Below, piece by piece: positions 1 to 7,400 of a stretch of DNA of 60,948 nt; the first letter of the stretch is position 1, and every line of letters starts with the position of its first letter. Under the pieces are notes generated by a model. That model was given only the letters and a program-made list of their open reading frames with translations. It was not told the origin of the DNA and ran no database searches. The position numbers and the translations under genes were made by a program. The DNA comes from an uncultured SAR116 cluster alpha proteobacterium (GTDB lineage Bacteria; Pseudomonadota; Alphaproteobacteria; Puniceispirillales; Marisalimonadaceae): assembly GCA_902619805.1 (NCBI GenBank), contig CACNGC010000010.1:1-60948 (forward strand). The letters are read 5' to 3'.

Positions 1-151
1 CGTGGTCTGTTTTTGCTTCTACCTGTCCTTTTACAGCTTTGACAAAATGCTCTCTCTGTGGAGTGTCAGCTTTCTTTACACCAGTTCTTAATTCATCATA
101 AAAATGCATATGATGGTGAAGTAGTTTAATTTCATGTTTTGTAAATTGCAT
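1..151 (-). CDS. Hypothetical protein, C-terminus cut by window edge
   Basis: An open frame starts at the ATG at 151 on the minus strand and runs off the left edge, giving at least 50 residues (MQFTKHEIKLLHHHMHFYDE at the start). A ribosome binding site (AGGAAA) lies about eight bases upstream. It follows the small genes at 179-990 on the same strand with short gaps and probably belongs to their operon. The N-terminus is rich in histidine and the rest is charged and probably helical. I do not recognise the family. Small proteins of this type are common in phages and integrated elements, so a role in the element is inferred only from context. Confidence 0.6.
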   Translation of the reverse strand, partial: MQFTKHEIKLLHHHMHFYDELRTGVKKADTPQREHFVKAVKGQVEAKTDH

Positions 152-178
152 TTGAAGTTTCCTAAAATCTAAATCATA

Positions 179-364
179 TTATAAGAAATATTTTCGTATA
201 ATTATTCCTCTTAGTTCTGATAACATGTCTTCAAGAGCTTTTATTTCTAAAGCATTGTACATGTCACCATCTGGTCTGTGCCCAAAGACTTGTTTATGTG
301 CCTCTCTTACTTTTTCTAATAATTCTTCTCTGTCAAAAAAGCTATATCTATCTCTATGTTTCAT
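179..364 (-). CDS. Small helical protein, unknown function
   Basis: This is a 61-residue, highly charged and probably all-helical protein. The start ATG at 364 has a good ribosome binding site (AAAGGAGA, seven bases upstream). It sits between the gene at 432-653 and the truncated one at 1-151 in a minus-strand run of micro-genes. A motif like VFGHRPDGDMYNALEIKALE is seen in the middle but I cannot assign it to a family. The size, spacing and translational signals resemble the early regions of phages or integrated elements. Function unknown. Confidence 0.6.
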   Translation of the reverse strand: MKHRDRYSFFDREELLEKVREAHKQVFGHRPDGDMYNALEIKALEDMLSELRGIIIRKYFL

Positions 365-431
365 TTAAATCTCCTTTACGAATAAAGGCGATACTAAAAT
401 CGTAAATTATAATATCGCCTTGTCAATTTTT

Positions 432-653
432 TCAATGAAGTAGAAGTTCCTTTTCCTCATCTGTTAATATCCAGAAGGCATATACAGATGGGTCAAGAAA
501 AGGGTTTCTGTAGAACATCCATTCTTCAGGTTTTTCGTCTTTTTGTTCTTGGAAAAACTCTGTCCAATATTCTAGTTCTTCTCTGGCAGATTGGAGAGTG
601 GTTTCACTCTCCTCTTCTGCATCATCATCGTAATCAATATCGTGATAGCTCAT
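432..653 (-). CDS. Small acidic protein, unknown function
   Basis: This is a 73-residue, strongly acidic protein: its N-terminus is dense in Asp/Glu (YDDDAEEESE). I place the start at the ATG at 653 because it overlaps the stop codon of the upstream gene as ATGA, the usual sign of translational coupling. A longer reading from 698 has only a weak ribosome binding site and would overlap the neighbour by 49 bases. Very acidic small proteins in mobile elements are sometimes DNA mimics, but nothing in the sequence proves that here. Family not recognised. Confidence 0.55.
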   Translation of the reverse strand: MSYHDIDYDDDAEEESETTLQSAREELEYWTEFFQEQKDEKPEEWMFYRNPFLDPSVYAFWILTDEEKELLLH

Positions 654-832
654 TTGATAACTCTTAAGTGAGCTTGTGTGTTGGATGAAGTCATCCATTT
701 TTTAAACTTACTTCTATCAAGTCCAAATGGTATGTACCACTTACGTTTATCTGCATCCCATCTAGCACCTAGAAGTTTTGCTTCGTCTTTGTCGTTATAA
801 GAACAATTAATATAATATTTATCATCAGCCAT
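650..832 (-). CDS. DUF5710-like small protein
   Basis: This 60-residue protein carries the pattern GARWDADKRKWYIP, which is characteristic of the DUF5710 domain. That domain is found alone or attached to larger DNA-processing enzymes (primases, relaxases, topoisomerase-like proteins) in phages and plasmids. The start ATG at 832 has an AAAGGAGA ribosome binding site and overlaps the stop of the upstream gene by one base (TAATG), while its own stop overlaps the next start (ATGA). It is the central member of a coupled trio. The domain's biochemical role is not established; nucleic-acid binding is a reasonable guess. Confidence 0.75.
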   Translation of the reverse strand: MADDKYYINCSYNDKDEAKLLGARWDADKRKWYIPFGLDRSKFKKWMTSSNTQAHLRVIK

Positions 833-990
833 TAGTTGGTCTCCTTTATGTCATCTATAATGTTTTGTGTAAGTGTACCTAGTTGCTTAGGTTGAAATAT
901 CTCATCAAAGTCCTGTAGGTACATGGATGAGTTAATAAAATCTTCGTATAAATGTACGTCAGATTGAATTTGGTTTAATTCTTCGTGCAT
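832..990 (-). CDS. Small acidic helical protein
   Basis: This 52-residue protein begins with MHEELNQIQSDVHLYEDF. I chose the ATG at 990 because AAAGGAGA lies seven bases upstream; a longer reading to 1056 would have no ribosome binding site and would enter the large inverted repeat at 1048-1108. The stop codon overlaps the next start by one base (TAATG). It is the first gene of the minus-strand micro-gene run, so the promoter should lie between it and the inverted repeat. Function unknown. Confidence 0.55.
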   Translation of the reverse strand: MHEELNQIQSDVHLYEDFINSSMYLQDFDEIFQPKQLGTLTQNIIDDIKETN

Positions 991-1047
991 ATTGTTCTCC
1001 TTTGAACGAGTTGATGTTTTAAAAAGAGAATGTTTGGTATTTAGGGT

Positions 1048-1108
1048 CACACCCATATAATCTCTTTTCTTTTACCCATTACTGGAGAAAAGAGATTATA
1101 TGGGTGTG
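1048..1108. repeat. Perfect 23-bp inverted repeat (large hairpin)
   Basis: Positions 1048-1070 and 1086-1108 are exact reverse complements, with a 15-base spacer. The arms end in CACACCCATATAATCTC / GAGATTATATGGGTGTG. The structure lies between the divergent genes at 832-990 (minus) and 1198-1398 (plus). There is no T-run on either side, so a simple terminator is unlikely. Each arm contains TATAAT-like sequence (on one strand per arm), so the arms could overlap promoters; operator or replication-origin use is also possible. Confidence 0.8.
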
Positions 1109-1141
1109 CCTATATAAAGTGATTTACAAAGAATCAGGTAT

Positions 1142-1190
1142 TACCCTCTCTTTAACCCCCTTTATTTATAAAGGGTTAAAGAAGAGGGTA
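1142..1190 (+). promoter_or_regulatory. Leader hairpin covering the ribosome binding site of the 1198 gene
   Basis: Positions 1142-1164 pair with 1169-1190 with few mismatches and a very short loop. The right arm contains GAAGAGGG (1181-1188), which is the only ribosome binding site for the ATG at 1198. If the transcript begins upstream of 1142, folding would hide that site, so translation could be controlled by the hairpin. It could also act at the DNA level as an operator. No T-run follows, so it is not a standard terminator. Confidence 0.55.
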
Positions 1191-1197
1191 AAATAAC

Positions 1198-1398
1198 ATG
1201 GGATTTTGGATTTGTTTTAATTGTGGAAGTCACAATGTGTATGAGAAAATGTATGTAAGATTAAATCGTCTGGCATGTATCATAGATGATGTTGAGGATT
1301 TAATGGTAATACAGGATAATACTCTTGGATATTGTGGGGATTGCCACAAAGAAGTGAGGATTATTAAGTCTGATAAAAATATGTATAGAAAAATTTAA
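1198..1398 (+). CDS. Small zinc-ribbon protein
   Basis: This is a 66-residue protein with two Cys pairs (CFNCG at residues 6-10 and CGDC near residue 46) in zinc-ribbon spacing. The rest is hydrophobic and charged without clear helices. The ATG is preceded by GAAGAGGG inside a stable hairpin. It is transcribed away from the micro-gene run at 1-990. Zinc-ribbon micro-proteins in mobile elements often bind nucleic acid or regulate transcription, but this one is not assigned to a family. Existence of the gene is supported by the paired cysteines and the start signals. Confidence 0.55.
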   Translation: MGFWICFNCGSHNVYEKMYVRLNRLACIIDDVEDLMVIQDNTLGYCGDCHKEVRIIKSDKNMYRKI

Positions 1399-1456
1399 GT
1401 TATAGAAATCGGAATTTTAAATATAGTAATATAAATTAAAATTTTTGTCAAATTGG

Positions 1457-2122
1457 TTATTTGTAAATATTCTTTAAATCTTTAGTATGATATTCTTTTC
1501 CTCTCCAATCAAAAATCTCAAATCCATCGCCTGTTATCATAAATTGATAAACTTCTTCAAGGGTAAGATAATCTATGAACATTTTAGATGGATACTCATA
1601 TGTGATCGTAGAAATTTCTGTTTGAGTTAATGGATGGTAAGAAATATCGTCAATAATATAAATAGTATTGACTTCAGCAAAATGACAAGGCGAACCACAA
1701 CTTACCAAATTATGAGTGCTGATTTTGATAGCGTTTAATTCTTTCATTATGAAGGGTGTATAATACTTATAAGTTTCTACCAGAGAAATCATGGGAGCAT
1801 GGTACCAGCTTCTACAGTCTATGATTGACTGGTCTTTCCAAATAAATTGAAGTCCATAAAAATTTTGTGTTTTATGATCTGTCACAGCAACAGCTTTTAT
1901 ATCAACCTCCTCGGCGCCTTTTCTTTTTAATATGGTTGGAAGGGGAACATACTCATCGTCAAGAATTTTAAAATCATTAAAACTAATTTTTCTTTTATCG
2001 TAAAATGCAGATGCTTCTTTTTGGCACTCCTCAGATAAATAATTTCTTTGGGCAATTGCTTTTTGTGAAACAAAAACAGATATCATTAAAAAAAAAACAA
2101 AAGTTTTAAAACAAAATTTCAT
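1457..2122 (-). CDS. Secreted protein, unknown function
   Basis: A 221-residue protein with an N-terminal signal peptide (Lys-rich start, hydrophobic core FVFFLMISVFVS, cleavage after AIA). The mature part has three Cys residues near the middle (CRSW, and a CGSPC pair) that could form disulfides, consistent with the periplasm or outside. The gene starts three bases after the stop of the gene at 2126-3118, so the two are almost certainly cotranscribed. I do not recognise the family. As a paired secreted unknown in an integrated island it may be a cargo gene; no enzymatic motif is visible. Confidence 0.6.
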   Translation of the reverse strand: MKFCFKTFVFFLMISVFVSQKAIAQRNYLSEECQKEASAFYDKRKISFNDFKILDDEYVPLPTILKRKGAEEVDIKAVAVTDHKTQNFYGLQFIWKDQSIIDCRSWYHAPMISLVETYKYYTPFIMKELNAIKISTHNLVSCGSPCHFAEVNTIYIIDDISYHPLTQTEISTITYEYPSKMFIDYLTLEEVYQFMITGDGFEIFDWRGKEYHTKDLKNIYK

Positions 2123-2125
2123 TTA

Positions 2126-3118
2126 TTAATCAACCTCATATCTTGTAGAAAATCTTTTGTATGAATTTTTTCCAAAATAGTCAGAAAACTCATTTGCAAC
2201 CATATTTGCCACTTCTTTAACTGCGTTTGTATTTGACTTAGAATTTTGAATTTGATTAAAATATTCTTTAAATTTTGGAAGACCGTTTTCGTGGAGCATA
2301 TCGTAACCAATAGCAACAATAAATCTTGAGAGTGTTTCTTGTTCTGATTGATCAAAAAGAGATATATCGCCAACGAAATCATTTTGTTCCCAATAATTAA
2401 ATAAACGTTCTAACTTATTGAATTCTCTATGACTAAACCATCCTTTTTTCATATATTCATCATATAGATAACCATATGCAGATAATAATTTATCATTAAG
2501 CAAATCACCTTTTAAGGTTTTAGCTTCATAAGGAAAATCTATATAAGCGAGTGAAAAATTGGGAGGGCCAAAAAATCCCTTAAATTCATAGTTAACATAA
2601 TATTCGACACCATTATCCAATGCCATGAACTTTGGATAATTACATGAAGAAGCAGTTTCAGTAAAATAATTGCCTGTCTTGGTATCAAAAATGTGAACTG
2701 TAGAACTGCCCCAACCGGTTGCGCCCCAAGTCGAAGTATAAATCCCAATAGATGTAGGATTTTTATCAAAGAAAGGAAAGGTATTATTTACCTTTTTATG
2801 TTTATAAATTTTCCTTCCAATTTTTAAATCTGGGGATCCATCAATACAAAATTGAGGTATTCTATCTTCAGGAAAGTCATTTATTATATGATATGTATAA
2901 ATACTATTTTGATCTTTATTAGTGATAACTTGTTTATCAGTTCCAAAAGTTAAAAAACCATCATCCCGAAAAGAAAATTTATCAGAACAATTTCCTTTGC
3001 ATTCCAAAAAGAATTTACCAACGTTTAATTTTGTAATTGAGTTGTCTGCATTAGCAGCAGGAACTGCTAATGCAACTAGGAGGTTTATAAATGAAGCATA
3101 AAATACTTTTAAGTTCAT
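2126..3118 (-). CDS. Secreted protein, unknown function
   Basis: A 330-residue protein with a signal peptide; the segment from residue 9 (FINLLVALAVPAANA) is hydrophobic and ends in a typical signal-peptidase site. I use the ATG at 3118 rather than an upstream in-frame ATG at 3184, because only the shorter form puts the signal peptide at the terminus. The mature protein contains a Cys pair (CKGNC) near its start and many aromatic residues, suggesting a beta-rich periplasmic domain. It lies directly upstream of the secreted protein at 1457-2122 and both probably act together. Family and role unknown. Confidence 0.6.
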   Translation of the reverse strand: MNLKVFYASFINLLVALAVPAANADNSITKLNVGKFFLECKGNCSDKFSFRDDGFLTFGTDKQVITNKDQNSIYTYHIINDFPEDRIPQFCIDGSPDLKIGRKIYKHKKVNNTFPFFDKNPTSIGIYTSTWGATGWGSSTVHIFDTKTGNYFTETASSCNYPKFMALDNGVEYYVNYEFKGFFGPPNFSLAYIDFPYEAKTLKGDLLNDKLLSAYGYLYDEYMKKGWFSHREFNKLERLFNYWEQNDFVGDISLFDQSEQETLSRFIVAIGYDMLHENGLPKFKEYFNQIQNSKSNTNAVKEVANMVANEFSDYFGKNSYKRFSTRYEVD

Positions 3119-3217
3119 AGTCACAATTATTATCCAAATTAAGACTTGATTATGAACGAAATAAGGTAAGTTTGTGACATACAAGTTGAATTTTTATTTA
3201 AACAGTCCAAAATATAA

Positions 3218-3403
3218 ATTTACGAAGTTTATATTCTTAATAATGGAGATTTTGCTTTCATTCTAGAATTTGCAGCTATTGTATTTCTATTAATTACTTT
3301 TCCGTTTTGGTTTCCTATTCTTATAGGTTTGTTAGGCATATTAATTCCTATTGCAATAATTTTAGTGGTAATAATAGTTTTAATAGCTATGTTTGCGAAT
3401 TAA
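3218..3403 (+). other. Hydrophobic open frame without a normal start
   Basis: The frame 3218-3403 stays open for about 60 codons and reads as two membrane-spanning segments (for example FPILIGLLGILIPIAIILVV) ending in MFAN and a stop. It has no ATG, GTG or TTG before the first segment. An ATG at 3243 with no match to this frame reaches a stop after seven codons. It may be a damaged small membrane-protein gene or chance composition in T-rich DNA. The rest of 3119-3443 shows no gene. Confidence 0.25.
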
Positions 3404-3443
3404 TAGTTTTCTAAATTACAATTTCTGTTTTGGAGTTCATAGT

Positions 3444-3977
3444 TTGCCTTTTACACCCTTTCATTTAATGGCAGGTACATCAGTTAAGTCTTTCTTTCCA
3501 AAATATTTTAGTTTTTCAATTTTTACATTAACAAACGTCATTATTGACTCAGAAGTTTTATTTTATATTTATACTACTGGAATTCCTTCACATAAATTTT
3601 TTCATACTTTTTTAGGTGCATCGTTAATAGCAATATTTGTTGCTTTATTTTTTAGATCTTTTTGCGAGATAGGCTTAAAGTTTTGGAATATAATTTTTTA
3701 TACCAAAAAGTTTTCTTTATTTAAGGTTGAGGTAAAAATTACAAGGTTATCTGCTTGGTGTGGAGCTTTTGTGGGCGCTTATTCACAATTGCTTCTTGAT
3801 AGTGTAATGCATAAGGATATGATGCCTCTTTTCCCTATTTCTGATTTAAATCAATTGCATGGCGTAATTGCAATAAATAACTTGCATTTTTTGTGTATTG
3901 GATTGTTTTATATAGCTTTTGTTATCTTTGTTTTAAAAAAGTATATTAAAATAAAAAAAAATTATAAAAAGTCTTAA
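3444..3977 (+). CDS. Inner-membrane protein, metal-dependent-hydrolase-like (YdjM/DUF457 type)
   Basis: A 177-residue membrane protein with four or five hydrophobic segments. The conserved N-terminal pattern PFTPFHL, the NVIIDSE segment and the HKFFHTFLGA segment place conserved His and Asp residues where membrane-bound, metal-dependent hydrolases of the YdjM/DUF457 type have them. I choose the TTG at 3444 because family members begin at (M)PFTPFH and because TTGGAG lies about nine bases upstream; a start at 3393 would add 17 unrelated residues. The reaction is not known for this group. It sits alone between unrelated island genes. Confidence 0.65.
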   Translation: MPFTPFHLMAGTSVKSFFPKYFSFSIFTLTNVIIDSEVLFYIYTTGIPSHKFFHTFLGASLIAIFVALFFRSFCEIGLKFWNIIFYTKKFSLFKVEVKITRLSAWCGAFVGAYSQLLLDSVMHKDMMPLFPISDLNQLHGVIAINNLHFLCIGLFYIAFVIFVLKKYIKIKKNYKKS

Positions 3978-4017
3978 TAGTGGAAGATAGGGAGCAATAG
4001 GTCAGGTATATTATAAT

Positions 4018-4425
4018 ATGAGGAGTCAATTTGAGAGTTTATTTACTAGTAAAGATATTGTACGTGCTAAATATCCAAACGGCTGGGTAGGGTGGTTAAA
4101 TGATAAAATGTCTGATGATGACGATGGTCGTTTAACGCGTTTTACAACAATGGATGGAAGATATATGTATTGCATAGTTGAAAGACTAATTGATTATGGA
4201 TTTAAACCACCTGAGTTAATTGATGATACAATCTATTTTCATGACTTTTATTTAAATGTTTATGAATATCTTGATTATGCAAAATATGACTTTTCAAAAT
4301 TTTATTTAAAAAAACCAGACTGGCTTAAAATAGTTTCTCAACCACATATGAATATTAAGGACATTGCAGAATTAGGGTTGGATGCATATTGTTATAATGG
4401 ATTGGATTATTCATTTAATGCTTAA
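4018..4425 (+). CDS. Hypothetical protein, 135 aa
   Basis: A soluble 135-residue protein rich in Asp, Tyr and Phe, with an acidic patch (DDDDGR) and no signal peptide or membrane segment. AGG lies about ten bases before the ATG. It ends 20 bases before the convergent stop of the large helicase gene, so the two transcripts face each other. I do not recognise a family. Its place next to the large operon may be coincidence, since it is on the opposite strand; an immunity or inhibitor role is possible but not supported by any motif. Confidence 0.5.
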   Translation: MRSQFESLFTSKDIVRAKYPNGWVGWLNDKMSDDDDGRLTRFTTMDGRYMYCIVERLIDYGFKPPELIDDTIYFHDFYLNVYEYLDYAKYDFSKFYLKKPDWLKIVSQPHMNIKDIAELGLDAYCYNGLDYSFNA

Positions 4426-4444
4426 TTTTAAGTAATGAAGTAAG

Positions 4445-7400
4445 TTAATTTCCCACTTGTTTATTTACTTCTTTAATAATTGCCTTTCGTCTTTTTACAC
4501 CAACTAAAACATCTATTTCATCACCTTTTTCTTGATCTAAAACCGCTTTTGCAATTGGCATATTATGATTAATTATACCATTTTCGAGATTATTCTCTTT
4601 TTCAGATATTATAAATTCAAAAACACCTTTATCGCCATCTAAATATTCTAAACAAACTTTATCATTGGTTTGTATAAACTTGTTATTTTCTTTACTAATA
4701 CTTTTAATCTCTTCATTTTCTAAAGTTTCAACTAGGCCATCCATAATTTTTGTTACTTCTTGGTTGTACTCTTCTGTACCTTTTGAATGTTTTGTGTTTT
4801 TTAGTGCATCCTCAAATCTCTCTTTGGTGATTTCTTGTAATTTATCTTCTTTTTTATCTAATTTATTTTCAGTTAATAAGTTTGAGATTTCTTCTTTTCT
4901 TAGCTCAATACTCAAATCTTCAATTGTAGGATTGTTTTTAATATTTTTACTTGATTTAAGTTCTTCAAGTCTGCTATCGAGGCGTGTTTTTAGTCTACTA
5001 ATTTCTTGATCTCTTGTATTAAACCAATCTGTGGACCATATCCTATGAAAAGACCAACCAAGATTTTCCAAGACATTTTGTCTTAATCTATCTCTATCTC
5101 TTGCCGATAAGGATGAATGGTATTGACGTCCATCACATTCTACACCCATGATATAACCATAATCCCAATCGGGGTGTTTAACCCCAATATCAATAAAATA
5201 GCCAGCAACTCCAACTTGTGGAATAGCTTGGTAACCTAATTTTTCTATTTGTTCCATAACGTATATTTCAAAATCAGAATCAGGGTTTTTGTTTGTTTCT
5301 TCACCTGCATCAATAATTTTAGTTTGTGAGTATTCTAACCATTTTCCGAGTAAATAAACGCCTTCATTACTTCCTTTATTTACATTCAAATCTGATGGTT
5401 TCATAGAAGTAAAAGTTACGAGTTGTTTCTTTGCTCTAGAAAACAAAACATTGAGTCTTCTCTTGCCAGAGTTACCATTTATTGGACCAAATTTTTTTGC
5501 CACGGGACCACCAAGTGTTTCTGGGCCATATACAGTACTAATCAAAATTGTGTCTCTTTCATCACCTTGAATTGATGCAACGTTTTTTACTATAAACCTT
5601 TCAAGACCCTCGTTAACTTTATCCCAATAATCAATATAATCTCTTACATGTTTTAATGTATTTTGTGCTGTATCTATTAAACTTAAAATATGATCTGTTT
5701 GTTGAAGATTCATCGTCACAATACCCAAAGAGCGTTTGGGGTGATTTTTCATAAATTCTGTTGCATATTCAACAACTTTTGTTGCTTCTATAAGATTGAT
5801 ACTAGATTTATAAATTCCATCTAACTTAACAAGTGAAACACCCATATCTTGCACTTGACTATTTTCTGACGAGGATGGAAATAAAATTAATTCATCTTGA
5901 TAAACATATCTATTAGAAAAAGCAATTAAGCTTGAATCCTCTGATCTATAATGCCATTTCAGTCTCCTTCTTGGCTTAAATGTAACATTAGCTATTTCTA
6001 AAATGGATTCTTCTGGTGTTGCTAAATCCTCATCAAGATCATTATTGTTTAAGTTAGATATAAATGTATTGTCAGGTGGCATTTGATTTACATCACCAAC
6101 AATAATGCATTGATTAGATCTAAGTAGTGCACCTAAAGCAAAACCCGGTATCATTTGCGATGCTTCATCAATTATGCATAAGTCAAATTTCTTCATATTA
6201 GATTTTAAATACTTAGCTATATTTAATGGAGGCATTGTCCAGCAAGGCATTAATTCAAGCAAAGCTTCACCTGCTTTATCTAATAAGAACCTTGGTGATT
6301 TATGACCAGCTTTTCTTTCTATTTCATGATAAAGGAGAGACATACCTGTATATGTTGTAGGTTTCCCTTTTCCGTTACCTATGTCAGGAGAACAGTTCTC
6401 AATCAGATCTAATTTTATTTTTTTACAATTACTATCTATAATTTTTTTATCGAGTTCTCTAACTTTTTTTCTTAAGGTAGCTAAATTTTGACCATTATAT
6501 CCTGATAGTTTTTCACCATATTTTTTATAGATTTCTAACATTAAATCTCGAAAAATTAGTGTCTCTACAGTTAAATTTATTCCATCTAAATGTTGTTCTT
6601 CCATAAGTTGAAATTCTATAAAACTTAATATGTCTTTATTGCTGAAATTTACTAATTCTTTATTAAAATTTGCAAAGTTTTCTAGATTTGTTCTTTCATT
6701 ATTAGCTTTCTCTAGCTCTTTTGAAAATGATATATATTTAAAATCTTCATCATCTATATTGATATTTTCCAATTTATAATTTGAAACAAATTCTTGAATT
6801 TTAACTTTTAAGATTTTTTTATCATTTAAAAAATTTTCGTGGTTTTTTACAATTTGTTCTAAGAGATTATCTTTTATTAATTCTATAGTTTTTTCTTTTT
6901 CAAATTCTAAATTTTCAATTATTTTAATAAGATTAATTGAATGATCCAATTTTTTTTGATCAAGACTATTTAAATCAAATTTTTCAAATACTCGATCATG
7001 TTTGATATCATTTAATCTAGTAACCCTTTCATCATAATTTTTATAACTATCTTCAAAATTTATTAATTTATTAGTTGTTATATCTTCTTTATTTTTTAAA
7101 TATGAAAAATTGTTATCAATAAATTCTATTTCAGTAGATATGGTTTTTATTTTATCATCGATATTAGTTAGAAACTTTTCAACTTGTTCAAAATTTGTAA
7201 AGATATCCGTTTCAAAATTTTCTATTTTTGGAAAAGACTTAATTATGTTTAAAGGTTGAATTTTTAGAAATTCTAGAATTGGTTGATCATTAATATCATT
7301 AAAGGAATTGTTTAAAGTATTATAAAATTTACATGTCTGAACAAGACTTTCAAAGTCAGTTTTTATTCCATCGTTGTTTTCACCAGCTAAATTAATTAGT

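Noticed and set aside
4665-5009. 114-residue plus-strand Ser/Leu-rich frame
   Set aside because: Antisense shadow of the helicase gene's Lys/Glu-rich region; its composition is the expected complement.
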